Assembly: GCF_007676755.1 (NCBI RefSeq)
Contig: NZ_VEBK01000001.1
Location: 434,001-498,000 of the forward strand
Direction: 5' to 3'
Length of the DNA: 64,000 bases
From: Bacillus sp. FJAT-22090
GTDB taxonomy: Bacteria > Bacillota > Bacilli > Bacillales_A > Planococcaceae
Shown: piece after piece, positions 26,243 through 35,161 of the stretch
How positions within the stretch are numbered: the stretch's first letter is position 1
How the letters are laid out: every line of letters begins with the position of its first letter
Made by a program: the position numbers and the translations under genes
The notes under the pieces: model-generated
Seen by the model: the letters and a program-made list of their open reading frames with translations, nothing else
Told to the model about the DNA's origin: nothing
Database searches by the model: none

Positions 26243-26996
26243 AGTTGTAACCTCCATCAACTTGCAGCACTTGGCCAGTCGTATAGCTTGACTCTGGAGA
26301 TGCAAAGTATAACACCGCTTCGGCTATATCTTCTGGTGTACCCATTCTTTTGATCGTTTGTCTGCTAAAATCGTAAGGAACTCCTGATGTAATACCGGTA
26401 GCTGTTGCCCCTGGTGCTACGGAGTTACATGTAATACCATGTGCACCTAGCTCTTTTGCAACCCATTTCGTTAGGGCAATTACAGCACCTTTTGAAGCTG
26501 CATAAGCCGGACCGGATCTTCTAGTCCCATCCCCATCACCAGAAGAGGCACCACCGTTTATTCCGGAAATCGAACTTATATTAACTATTCGTCCATATTT
26601 CTGTTCCATCATATGTGGATGGACTACTGCCCGAATAAACAAAAACGATGCTTTCACATTTGTATCCAAATCTCTATTCCAAATATCCACTGTCATATCT
26701 TCAATACCTAAGCGGCCAGCAGTACCTGCATTATTCACTAGAATATGTAACTCACCAAAAGTATCTGATGCTCGAGCTACCGCCGCTTTCACAAATTCCT
26801 CATCGCGGATGTCTCCTAAACATTCTAATACTTGGGAATCCGCATTAATGGAACGGATTCTGTCAATCGTTTTGGCACAGGAGTTTAAATCTACCAAAAC
26901 GATGTTCGCTCCTTCTCTAGCAAGATAAACGGCAGATTCCGCTCCAATCCCACTTGCTGCCCCTGTAATAATAGCTGTTTGACCATTTACTCTCAT
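26235..26996 (-). CDS. Short-chain dehydrogenase/reductase (FabG-like)
   Basis: The 253-residue protein is a classical SDR: TGAASGIG (residues 11-18), NNAG (88-91), IVNISS with the catalytic serine, Y165 and K169 in YAASK, and the C-terminal GQVLQVDGGYNFG. Aspartate D36 at the end of the second strand favours NAD(H). An unusual Gly/Ser/Asp-rich insert (GGASSGDGDGTRRSG) precedes the active-site tyrosine. It would oxidise a secondary alcohol, for example 3-hydroxyacyl-CoA to 3-ketoacyl-CoA for the thiolase. AGGAGATGG precedes the ATG. Its end carries the ribosome site and start of the PPC gene. Confidence 0.9.
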   Translation of the reverse strand: MRVNGQTAIITGAASGIGAESAVYLAREGANIVLVDLNSCAKTIDRIRSINADSQVLECLGDIRDEEFVKAAVARASDTFGELHILVNNAGTAGRLGIEDMTVDIWNRDLDTNVKASFLFIRAVVHPHMMEQKYGRIVNISSISGINGGASSGDGDGTRRSGPAYAASKGAVIALTKWVAKELGAHGITCNSVAPGATATGITSGVPYDFSRQTIKRMGTPEDIAEAVLYFASPESSYTTGQVLQVDGGYNFG

Positions 26997-27026
26997 AATT
27001 CCATCTCCTTATTTATAATTAGTAAG

Positions 27027-28349
27027 TTATTTTATATTCATTAAGTCTGGTAAAAACGTAGAGATTTGTGGAATATAGGTGATTAGCAAAAGAATAATAA
27101 TCGATGAAACTACAAACGGTAAAACACCACGGGATATTTCACCGAGTGAGGTTTTGGATATTCCAGTTGCCACATATAAATTTAGTCCGACTGGAGGTGT
27201 GAATAAACCAATCGCTAAGTTAACTGTCATAAATACCCCAAATACTGTCGGATCGACACCTAGTAAAATCATTATTGGCGCTAAAATTGGTACAAGAATA
27301 TAGAATGCAGAAATTGCATCGATAAACATCCCAGCAATCAATAGAATAATATTAACAATTAATAAGATGATTATTTTATTGTCTGAGAGCCCTAGCATTG
27401 CATCAGAGAGTGTTGTAGCGATTTGCTCTGTTGTAATTATGTAAGCAAACACGGAAGCAGCACTTACGATGAACATAACAGTTGCTGTCTGAACGGAAGA
27501 TGCCACTAAAATGTTAAATAAACTTTTTAAATTCAGTTCTTTATAAACGAAGAATCCAACGAAGAGACCGTAGAATACTGCAACTACCGCGGCTTCTGTT
27601 GGGGTAAAGAAACCTCCATAAATTCCACCCAAAATAATAACTGGGATCATTAATCCCCAGAAAGCATTAACAAATGCTTTCCATCTTTCTTTACCAGTCG
27701 CACGCGATTGTTGGATAAACCCTTCTAGTGGACCTTCTTTTTTCTCTTGTCTCCATCGAACGAACATAGCGGCAAGGACGAAACCGAGTCCAAGTAATAT
27801 ACCAGGAATAATACCAGCGATAAAAAGTCGGGCAATCGATACAGGAATTTGATCTCCTGCAACTACCGCGAAAACAATAAATGCAATACTTGGCGGAATA
27901 ACGATTCCAATTGCCCCAGAACTCGCTACAAGAGCCCCAGCCGTTTCCTTTTTATAGCCATTCCCTACAAGTGCCGGAATTAAAATCCCACCAATAGCAG
28001 CAACAGTAGCAGGACCCGACCCTGAAATAGCTGCGAAGAAAATAGCTACAAGTACCGTTACAAATACAATTCCACTTTTTCTATGACCTACTAACGCTTG
28101 TGCAAAATCGATAAGTCGTTTAGAAATACCAGCTTGTTCCATGATTACTCCTGCCAACACAAAAAATGGAATAGCAAGCAGCGTGAACTTCGCCACACTT
28201 GTGTACATAATATCTGCCACTAACTCTAGCCCAAATAAACCACTACCTGTAAATAACACAACTATCGAGGATATCGCCAAAGAGACAGCTATCGGGATAC
28301 GAAGCAAAACAAGAACCATAAACAATCCAAATAATAATATTGCTGTCAT
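27027..28349 (-). CDS. dctM: TRAP transporter large permease subunit DctM
   Basis: The 440-residue protein has about 12-13 hydrophobic helices and the DctM pattern: AISGSGPATVAAIGGILIP, ASSGAIGIVIPPSIAFIVF, FFTPTEAAVVAVFYGL and LFTPPVGLNLYVATGIS. It forms the sodium-driven elevator domain of a tripartite carboxylate importer with DctQ and DctP. Its start overlaps the dctQ stop by 4 nt. The gene order P-Q-M is standard. The substrate is unknown. Confidence 0.93.
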   Translation of the reverse strand: MTAILLFGLFMVLVLLRIPIAVSLAISSIVVLFTGSGLFGLELVADIMYTSVAKFTLLAIPFFVLAGVIMEQAGISKRLIDFAQALVGHRKSGIVFVTVLVAIFFAAISGSGPATVAAIGGILIPALVGNGYKKETAGALVASSGAIGIVIPPSIAFIVFAVVAGDQIPVSIARLFIAGIIPGILLGLGFVLAAMFVRWRQEKKEGPLEGFIQQSRATGKERWKAFVNAFWGLMIPVIILGGIYGGFFTPTEAAVVAVFYGLFVGFFVYKELNLKSLFNILVASSVQTATVMFIVSAASVFAYIITTEQIATTLSDAMLGLSDNKIIILLIVNIILLIAGMFIDAISAFYILVPILAPIMILLGVDPTVFGVFMTVNLAIGLFTPPVGLNLYVATGISKTSLGEISRGVLPFVVSSIIILLLITYIPQISTFLPDLMNIK

Positions 28350-28831
28350 GCTGATTCCCCTCCGTTCACATTTTCATCGCGATACTCGATTACTGTTGCT
28401 TGGATCGTACGATATAGACAAAGTAATGCCCCTACTGGCATAGCTAGCGAAAATACCCATTGTGGCCATCCGAGAGAAGGTGTTTTTTGTCCCATATCCA
28501 TTTGGAAAAGAACCATTTGGAATCCAAAATACAATAAGATAAGAAATAAACCACCCATAAGTAACCCAACTAATAATGTGATACCTTTCTTGAACACACC
28601 ATTTACTCGGTCAAAGATAAGGGTAAATCCAAGGTGTGCGTTTTGACGCACACCAATGGAAGTTCCAACAAACGTTAAAAAAACGAATAAATTAATGGTA
28701 ATTTCTTCAGTAAAGGATAATGAATAACCGGCAATTCCTCGAGAAAGAATATTTAGAAATGCAATGGTTGACATGACGGACATGACAATGGCAACAATCC
28801 ATTCTTCCAATCTATTTAATACTTGATCCAT
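28346..28831 (-). CDS. dctQ: TRAP transporter small permease subunit DctQ
   Basis: Four hydrophobic helices fit the DctQ family. The frame is open to 28888, but that would overlap dctP. GGAGG is 8 nt before the ATG at 28831, giving 161 residues starting MDQVLNRLEEW. DctQ packs against DctM as a membrane scaffold. The family motif SLSFTEEITINLFVFLTFVG is present. Confidence 0.9.
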   Translation of the reverse strand: MDQVLNRLEEWIVAIVMSVMSTIAFLNILSRGIAGYSLSFTEEITINLFVFLTFVGTSIGVRQNAHLGFTLIFDRVNGVFKKGITLLVGLLMGGLFLILLYFGFQMVLFQMDMGQKTPSLGWPQWVFSLAMPVGALLCLYRTIQATVIEYRDENVNGGESA

Positions 28832-28848
28832 CTCATTGTCCTCCGTTC

Positions 28849-29862
28849 TTAACGTTTCTGGAACGCGTTTAGTAGATCTTCTCCCCAAATACTTGTGTAT
28901 TTATCGTAAAGTGGTTGAACTGCTTCTTTAAATTCAGCTAATTCTGCTTCCGTTGGCTCATACAACTTCATACCTGCAGCTTTCAGCTCTTCTAATTGTT
29001 TTGATTCTTTTTCTCTAGCTAACTCAACTTGATATTCCGCTGCTTCTTTTCCAAGCTTTGCAAATAATTCTTGGTCTTCTTTACTCATAGAATCATATAA
29101 TTTTTTATTCATCCCTAATACAAGTGGGTCGTAGGAGTAATTCCATAGCGTTAAGTAATCTTGCACTTCGTTTAGTTTAGAAGAGTGAATTACATCGATT
29201 GGGTTTTCTTGCCCATTAATCGTTCCTTGTTGAAGAGATGTAAATACTTCTGAGAATGTCATTGTAGTTGGATCAGCTCCAAGTGCACGATATAAGTCGG
29301 TATACATTGTGATGCCAGGAATACGAATTTTCATTCCTTTTAAATCTGCAGGTGATTTTATTTCTTTTGTGCTATTTGTAATTTGTCGGAAACCATTCTC
29401 ACCAAACCCTAGAGCTTTGACGCCTTTTTCTTCTAGAATTTTCGTAATAGCTTCTCCACCTTCTCCATCAAACACTTTATCTACTTCGTCTGTATTATTA
29501 AATAAGAAAGGTGCGCTTGCTACCCCAAATCGGTCATCTAAAATAGAGTAAATAATCGTTGAGTTGAATGTTAAGTCAGTAGAACCTTTTGAAAGCATTT
29601 CAACGGCTTTACCAGAATCCCCACCGGATAATTGTTCGTTTGGAAATACTTCAATTTTGATACGGCCATCTGTTTCTTCACTTACATCTTCCGAAAGCTT
29701 TTTAGCAGCTGCATACCAAGTAGAAGAATCGTTTACAGTCACCGACATTTTCAATTTATATTCTTTTTCTTTTGTTTCTTCTGCTGAACCCGAAGAACAC
29801 GCCCCCAACAAAAGCATTGCCGCTAAACCTAATGATCCCAATTTCCAACTCTTTCTTTTCAT
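28849..29862 (-). CDS. dctP: TRAP transporter solute-binding lipoprotein DctP
   Basis: The 337-residue protein starts with a lipoprotein signal (lipobox LLLGAC, cysteine near residue 22). The DctP fold follows, with LKGMKIRIPGITMYTDLYRALGADPTTM and the family's LQQGTINGQENP. The arginine in KIRIP normally grips a carboxylate, so an organic acid ligand is expected. It is anchored outside the membrane and hands the substrate to DctQM. It lies 20 nt after the glcF stop. Confidence 0.93.
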   Translation of the reverse strand: MKRKSWKLGSLGLAAMLLLGACSSGSAEETKEKEYKLKMSVTVNDSSTWYAAAKKLSEDVSEETDGRIKIEVFPNEQLSGGDSGKAVEMLSKGSTDLTFNSTIIYSILDDRFGVASAPFLFNNTDEVDKVFDGEGGEAITKILEEKGVKALGFGENGFRQITNSTKEIKSPADLKGMKIRIPGITMYTDLYRALGADPTTMTFSEVFTSLQQGTINGQENPIDVIHSSKLNEVQDYLTLWNYSYDPLVLGMNKKLYDSMSKEDQELFAKLGKEAAEYQVELAREKESKQLEELKAAGMKLYEPTEAELAEFKEAVQPLYDKYTSIWGEDLLNAFQKR

Positions 29863-29882
29863 AACATAACTCCTCCAAATTT

Positions 29883-31199
29883 TTATTGGTGAAACATTTT
29901 TCCATAAATAAAATCAACCAAATGTAATGCCTGGGTTGTAGTAGCTATTCCTTCTCGCTCAATCCCAACCTTCATCTGCAACAAACAACCAGGATTCGTT
30001 GTGATCACTGTACTGGCACTTACTTCCTTCACCTTCTGCATTTTAGATTCTAAAATAAGAGAAGCCATTTTAGGTTGTAGCAAATTGTATATGCCAGCAG
30101 AACCACAACAAAGTTCTGCATTTGGTAACTCTACAAACGTACAATCTTGCACAGCTTTTAATATATTACGAGGCTCGTCCTTCACACCTGTTACATTTCG
30201 TAAATGACATGAATCTTGATAAGTGACAAGTCCTACTGAATTGCTTGCTGGTAATTTTTCTAGAAAATCGATGATCCCTAACTTGACAAACAAGGAGGAT
30301 ATATCTATTTGCTTCGATGTAAATAACTTCGCTTTTTCATGTAAAATTGGATCATTTGAAAATAATTTGTCATATTCCCCTAAAAAAGCGCCGCAACCTC
30401 CTGCGTTATTCACAATGTAATCAATTTCTTCCAAGTCAAAAGCTTCGATATTTGTTTGTGCGTTTCGTTTCGATTTTTCTAATTCTCCACTATGACCATG
30501 CAGGGCTCCGCAGCATTGTTGACCTTTTGGTACTACTACGTCACAGCCTAATTTTTCTAGGATTGCTATTGTATTTCTATTTGTCTCGTTAAACATCGTA
30601 TCCATCAAACAACCCGCGAAAAAAGCAACCTTTGCTTTCACTTTTGTTTTTTGTACATCAGCCTTTTTTCGTTTTGGGGGATCCGGTAATACACTTTCCA
30701 TCTCCTTCATAAAAGGAGGGAAAAGCTCTAAAAAGCCTATCTTTCTCGCTACTTTTTGTAATCCGGATTTTTGATAAAAAGTTACGAGATTAACTGCTGA
30801 TTGCATCTTCTTTTGATTCGCAAATAAATTATCAAATGCTCCTTTGCGAATTATTTTTTCCTTGAACGACTGTGGCTTTGTCGATAGAATTGCTTCCCGA
30901 GTTTCTTCTATTAAAGTACCGTATTGAACACCTGCCGGACATGCAGGTTCACATGCCCTGCACCCAAGACACAAATCGAAAGATTCTTCTATCGATCCGT
31001 CCCACATAATTTGTCCATCACGCACTGCTTTCATTAAAGCAATTCGTCCTCTAGGGGATTGTGTTTCATCGAAATTAGAGTGAATATACGTTGGACAGGC
31101 GGGCAGACAAAATCCGCAACGCATACAATCCATTAATCGATCATCGTCTACATGTGTCACGAAAGCTTGTTGCATTTTTTCTTGAAGCACGGTGGTCAT
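29883..31199 (-). CDS. glcF: Iron-sulfur subunit of a glycolate/lactate-type oxidase (GlcF)
   Basis: The 438-residue protein has two 4Fe-4S ferredoxin motifs (CMRCGFCLPACP near residue 21 and CLGCRACEPACP near residue 75). Two CCG domains follow (GQQCCGALHGHSG; AELCCGSAGIYN). That is the GlcF/YsfD architecture, which passes electrons from the flavin subunit to the quinone pool. Its start overlaps the GlcD stop by 4 nt, so the two are made together. The acid oxidised is a 2-hydroxy acid in characterised relatives. Confidence 0.92.
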   Translation of the reverse strand: MTTVLQEKMQQAFVTHVDDDRLMDCMRCGFCLPACPTYIHSNFDETQSPRGRIALMKAVRDGQIMWDGSIEESFDLCLGCRACEPACPAGVQYGTLIEETREAILSTKPQSFKEKIIRKGAFDNLFANQKKMQSAVNLVTFYQKSGLQKVARKIGFLELFPPFMKEMESVLPDPPKRKKADVQKTKVKAKVAFFAGCLMDTMFNETNRNTIAILEKLGCDVVVPKGQQCCGALHGHSGELEKSKRNAQTNIEAFDLEEIDYIVNNAGGCGAFLGEYDKLFSNDPILHEKAKLFTSKQIDISSLFVKLGIIDFLEKLPASNSVGLVTYQDSCHLRNVTGVKDEPRNILKAVQDCTFVELPNAELCCGSAGIYNLLQPKMASLILESKMQKVKEVSASTVITTNPGCLLQMKVGIEREGIATTTQALHLVDFIYGKMFHQ

Positions 31200-32605
31200 G
31201 TTTGAACCACAACCCTCTGCTTGCGATCTTTTGCAAAGATTTTCCCAGGATTCATAATATTAAGTGGATCAATTGATTGCTTTATCCCTTTCATAACCTC
31301 AATCCCCGATGCTCCAATTTTCCATTCTAGATAAGGTGCTTTCATTTCTCCGACGCCGTGTTCTCCTGTAATCGTACCTCCCAGTCTAATAGCACTTTCA
31401 AAAATCTCACTAAAGGCGGCTTCCACTCTCTCCATTTCTTCTTTGTCTCTTGAATCTGTCAAACAAGTAGGATGTAAATTTCCATCTCCAGCATGACCAA
31501 ATGTAAAAATCATCAACTCATATTTGGCTGCAATTCGTTGAATTTCCTTTACCATATTGGCAATTTCAGACCTTGGTACGGTAGCATCCTCTAAAATGGT
31601 CGTCGGCCTTTTTCTAGCTAATACTGATAATGCCACTCGTCTCGCGGTACTTAGCTGTAAAGCCTCTTCTGTTGACTGTGCCATTTGTGTTGATTTTGCT
31701 CCATGTTCCATACAAATTTTATGTACTAATTGCATATCTCGTTCAACCGTCTGTAAATCTCCATCTTGTTCAATAAGCAACATCGCTTCACAATCTGTTG
31801 GAAGACCGATTTTCATGTATTCCTCAACATTTTCAATCGTTCCTTTATCCATAAACTCTAAAGTGGCAGGAACTACCTTTGCCGCAATAATGGAAGAAAC
31901 AGTTTCAGCAGCAGTTTCTAACTGGTCATAAAAAACAAGTAGTGTTTGTTTTGTTTGAGGTGCTGGTATTAGACCAAGTGTAATTTCTGTAATAACGCCA
32001 AGCGTTCCTTCTGATCCAACAAACAAACTAGTTAAATCGTATCCTGCTACATCTTTTGTTAGTTTTCCACCAGTTTTTAAGGTTTCTCCATTTGGCAATA
32101 CTATCGTTAATCCTTTTACATAGTCTCGCGTCACCCCATATTTCAATCCTCTTAAACCACCTGAATTCTCGCTGACATTTCCTCCTATTGTAGATATTTT
32201 CATGGAACTTGGATCTGGTGGGTAAAATAAACCTTTAGGTTCTACAAGTTCATTAATATGTTGCGTAATTACACCAGGCTGGACGGTAAGTGTTAGATTT
32301 TCTTCATCAAAATCTAACACCTGAGTCATTCTATTAAAAAGGAGTACCACCCCGCCGGCATTTGGAACCGTTCCGGCAGCCAAATTAGTGCCAGACCCAC
32401 GGGAGATTATAGGAACTCTATGTTCAGAACAGACTTTCACAATTCTCTGTACTTGCTCTGTATTGGCAGGTGATAATACTAAATCGGGCATCGCCTGAAA
32501 GTTAGCAGTTGCATCATACGAGTAAGCCAGCTTTTGCGCTATAGTTGTTTTAGCATTTTCTTTCCCTGTAATATCAATCAATTTTTGAATAATATAGTCT
32601 TCCAT
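31196..32605 (-). CDS. glcD: FAD-linked 2-hydroxyacid dehydrogenase subunit (GlcD)
   Basis: The protein has the PCMH-type FAD domain (SRGSGTNLAAG, PPDPSSMKISTIGGNVSENSGG, FVGSEGTLGVITE) and the C-terminal substrate domain with GHAGDGNLHPT and GEHGVGEMKAPYL, as in GlcD and YsfC. The frame opens at 32641, but AGGAGGG lies 5 nt from the ATG at 32605, giving 469 residues, the usual family size. It starts the operon that runs through the TRAP, ligase and thiolase genes. D-2-hydroxy acids (glycolate, D-lactate, other) are the known substrates; the exact one is unknown. Confidence 0.92.
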   Translation of the reverse strand: MEDYIIQKLIDITGKENAKTTIAQKLAYSYDATANFQAMPDLVLSPANTEQVQRIVKVCSEHRVPIISRGSGTNLAAGTVPNAGGVVLLFNRMTQVLDFDEENLTLTVQPGVITQHINELVEPKGLFYPPDPSSMKISTIGGNVSENSGGLRGLKYGVTRDYVKGLTIVLPNGETLKTGGKLTKDVAGYDLTSLFVGSEGTLGVITEITLGLIPAPQTKQTLLVFYDQLETAAETVSSIIAAKVVPATLEFMDKGTIENVEEYMKIGLPTDCEAMLLIEQDGDLQTVERDMQLVHKICMEHGAKSTQMAQSTEEALQLSTARRVALSVLARKRPTTILEDATVPRSEIANMVKEIQRIAAKYELMIFTFGHAGDGNLHPTCLTDSRDKEEMERVEAAFSEIFESAIRLGGTITGEHGVGEMKAPYLEWKIGASGIEVMKGIKQSIDPLNIMNPGKIFAKDRKQRVVVQT

Positions 32606-32641
32606 TTCTTCCCTCCTACCTAACAAAGAAATCGCTTTCAC

Positions 32642-32726
32642 TTATTTTAATATTCAATTGATTATGAATATATGGATTTTTAAACAATCTTTCGACACAT
32701 TTTGGACAATTTAATTGTGTAAACAT
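32642..32726 (-). promoter_or_regulatory. Leader/promoter gap of the glcD operon with a small palindrome
   Basis: This AT-rich gap must hold the glcD operon control region. ACAAT-TTA-ATTGT (32707-32719) is a perfect inverted pair, and TTGTTT with CATAAT 15 nt apart on the minus strand is a weak promoter match. The palindrome could be a site for the adjacent CdaR-type regulator. The support is modest. Confidence 0.3.
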
Positions 32727-32760
32727 ACAAAAAAACATCCATAAGAGGATGTTTTTTTGT
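32727..32760 (-). terminator. Intrinsic terminator of the CdaR-type regulator gene
   Basis: AAAAAAACATCC pairs with GGATGTTTTTTT around a 6-nt loop. It is symmetrical, with T-runs on both strands, and sits just after the regulator stop. Confidence 0.88.
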
Positions 32761-32764
32761 GTTT

Positions 32765-33874
32765 CTAGCCTTTTTTTAACTCTTCTGCTAACCGAACTCC
32801 TAAATATATTAAAAAGAGATCATGTGTTTCCGAAATACTAAGTCCCGTTAAATCTTCTATTTTTTGCAGCCGGTATGCCAATGTGTTTTTATGAATATGA
32901 AGCTTCTGTGCTGTATTTTTCATAGATTGGTTCTCACTAAACCACACGCTTAAATTATGAAAAAGTTCTTGATCGTCTAGCAAAGGGGCAACCGTTCTTT
33001 CTATAAATTGTTCTTTCGTTTCCTTCGGTAAACTATGTACGATTAAATCGAATAGCAACTCCCTTTCAAATACAATACGCCTATATTTCTGTGATACTTT
33101 TACTGCCCGCTCGGATTGATTGAACGAAAGAGCTAACTCATTATATTCGACCTGAGCACCTATCCCGACAGCAAGTTCCATTTTCATCTTTCGTTTCACA
33201 TGTAACAGTAAATTTTCTATCTCAAGTTTTAATTTATTTTGTTCTAAAGGGGGAATAACTAAAATAATTTTTTCTTGCCCCCAGCGACTTGCCTTTAGCA
33301 TGGGGTGTATGGTTTGCACAGACATAAAAAAATCAATATCCTCTACCTTGAATTTCCTTTTTTCATCCATCGCCTGAATCATTATAACTTGTTTATACAG
33401 GTCCACTTGAATATCTAATAATTCCGCTCGTTGATAAAACTTTTTATCCCTTGATGTTGAAGTAATCCAATCGATCATAAAAAACTCAAATTCACGAATT
33501 TTCTCCTCTTTTTCTTGTCTTTTCAATGAGTCTTGTATAAATAACTCAACCACTTTTCTTATAAGTAAGGCCTGTGGTTGAATATTCTTTGGATCACCTG
33601 TTACCCCTAAGACTGCAATTGGTTTTTCTTCTATGATAATGGGTATGGCAATTCCTTTTCGAACACCCCTCAACGTTGAAACTTCTTCCTCCGTCATATA
33701 AAGCAGTTTTTCTGCTTTAATACTAAGCAATGCACCTTCATGAAATTGATTTATCCTAGTCGGATCCGTACTCACTTGTATAAATCCCCTTGAATCAGTC
33801 AAAATTACCTCCTCTTTTATCAAATGACCTAGCTCATTTATAATCTCTTGACCCAACTCTTCAAAATTAAACAT
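32765..33874 (-). CDS. CdaR/PucR-type transcriptional regulator
   Basis: The protein has an N-terminal sugar-diacid-recognition/GAF-like sensor region (ELGHLIKEEVILTDSRGFIQVSTDP), a GGDEF-like middle, and the C-terminal PucR/CdaR helix-turn-helix (NTAQKLHIHKNTLAYRLQKIEDLTGL). In Bacillus subtilis YsfB of this family lies beside ysfC-ysfD (glcD-glcF). The same arrangement here makes it the likely activator of the glcD operon in response to a hydroxy acid. GTG at 33883 opens the frame, but GAGGGGG is spaced 8 nt from the ATG at 33874 (369 residues). Confidence 0.88.
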   Translation of the reverse strand: MFNFEELGQEIINELGHLIKEEVILTDSRGFIQVSTDPTRINQFHEGALLSIKAEKLLYMTEEEVSTLRGVRKGIAIPIIIEEKPIAVLGVTGDPKNIQPQALLIRKVVELFIQDSLKRQEKEEKIREFEFFMIDWITSTSRDKKFYQRAELLDIQVDLYKQVIMIQAMDEKRKFKVEDIDFFMSVQTIHPMLKASRWGQEKIILVIPPLEQNKLKLEIENLLLHVKRKMKMELAVGIGAQVEYNELALSFNQSERAVKVSQKYRRIVFERELLFDLIVHSLPKETKEQFIERTVAPLLDDQELFHNLSVWFSENQSMKNTAQKLHIHKNTLAYRLQKIEDLTGLSISETHDLFLIYLGVRLAEELKKG

Positions 33875-34048
33875 TTCACGCACCCCCTCACGTTTTGTAT
33901 TTATTTAAATATTCGACAAAATCTCTTTAATCACCTTCAACAAATAACAACCGTTAAGCATGTGGAATATGTATAAGAATAATAATTCATCGCGCATACT
34001 CATATTAATAACAATAGAATTTGTTAATGAAAAGAATCGAGGCTCAGT

Positions 34049-34954
34049 ATGAAGAAGAAAATTATTTGGATTACACTGATTTCCTGCTTTCTTCTCGGGG
34101 GAATTGTCTTTACGAATGGTTTGTATAATGAGGTCTCTGCTACAATTGAGACAATTCACGAGCCAGAAATCCGCAAAGTTTCAGAATTAAGAGAAACAAA
34201 AGTAGAAATAGTAAAAAAAGAACCCTTTTCTCTCCTGCTATTAGGCGTGGACGAGCGGGAAGCTGATGTAGGACGGTCTGATACAATAATTGTTTTAACT
34301 GTCAATCCTTCAACTAGTTCAATGAAAATGCTTAGCATTCCTCGCGATACGTATACAGAAATTATAGGTAAAAATAAAATTGATAAGATAAATCACGCAT
34401 ATGCCTTTGGGGGCATCGAAATGGCACTGCATTCCGTTGAAAACCTTCTAAATATCCCAATAGACTATGTCGTAAAAGTCAATATGGAAAGTTTCCTGGA
34501 AATAGTCGACACCGTTGGAGGTGTGACCGTTGAAAATACAAGTGCTTTTGAAGTATCCGATTATACGTTTAATGAAGGAAGTATTCATCTAAACGGAGAA
34601 CAAGCATTAGACTATGTTCGCATGAGAATGGACGATCCACAAGGAGACTTCGGCAGACAAGCTAGACAGAAACAAGTACTTCAGGCTGTCTTAAAAGAAG
34701 GGGCATCCATTAACAGTTTGTTAAATTATAAAGAATTATTAAGTATTGTAGAAAGAGACATCCGGACAAATATGACTTTTGATCAAATGGTCGATATCCA
34801 AAAAGGGTACAAAAATGCATTAAATCAAGTGGATACCCTCTCTTTTCAACAAGGAGAAGGAAAACGTATAGATGGTATTTGGTATTATGTAATGGACGAT
34901 ACCGAGCTGAGTCAAATAACTTTAGAAATGAAAAAGCATTTGGAATTGAAGTAG
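34049..34954 (+). CDS. LytR-CpsA-Psr (LCP) family wall-polymer ligase
   Basis: The 301-residue protein has a single N-terminal membrane anchor (about residues 5-25) and an extracytoplasmic LCP domain. Key elements are LLLGVDEREADVGRSDTIIVL, MLSIPRDTYTEI with the catalytic arginine, the KINHAYAFGG region, and DYVRMRMDDPQGDFGRQARQ. LCP enzymes move teichoic acid or capsule from undecaprenyl carriers to peptidoglycan. It is a monocistronic plus-strand gene between two minus-strand operons. It may serve the polysaccharide made by the locus in this window; that is inference. GAGG sits 6 nt before the ATG. Confidence 0.9.
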   Translation: MKKKIIWITLISCFLLGGIVFTNGLYNEVSATIETIHEPEIRKVSELRETKVEIVKKEPFSLLLLGVDEREADVGRSDTIIVLTVNPSTSSMKMLSIPRDTYTEIIGKNKIDKINHAYAFGGIEMALHSVENLLNIPIDYVVKVNMESFLEIVDTVGGVTVENTSAFEVSDYTFNEGSIHLNGEQALDYVRMRMDDPQGDFGRQARQKQVLQAVLKEGASINSLLNYKELLSIVERDIRTNMTFDQMVDIQKGYKNALNQVDTLSFQQGEGKRIDGIWYYVMDDTELSQITLEMKKHLELK

Positions 34955-35116
34955 TTTCTAACTTAGAGCTTAGGGAGAAGAATTGGGATGCAGGAGCAAC
35001 TGATCACCTACTGAATAATACGGTTGAAAGCATTCGGTAAAAAGTAGTAAATCATGTTGTTATATGTAAAACACAGCAATGGTATTTGAAAATAACCAAT
35101 AGATATTAGTATATTT

Positions 35117-35156
35117 GAAAAGAGACGATGCACAATTGTTCTGCAACGTCTTCTTT
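35117..35156 (-). terminator. Terminator after pxpC, possibly shared with the LCP gene
   Basis: GAGACG-TGCA and TGCA-CGTCTTC form an imperfect stem around a 7-8-nt loop, with A- and T-rich flanks on both sides. It ends 5 nt from the pxpC stop. The rest of 34955-35116 shows no other feature. Confidence 0.65.
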
Positions 35157-35161
35157 AATGG

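Noticed and set aside
26243-26305. Longer start for the PPC protein
   Set aside because: The extension is encoded within the SDR gene end, and GGAGG is correctly spaced for the TTG at 26242.
33884-34048. Small minus-strand frame in the divergent gap before the LCP gene
   Set aside because: It runs antisense into the LCP start, has no ribosome site, and reads as low-quality protein.
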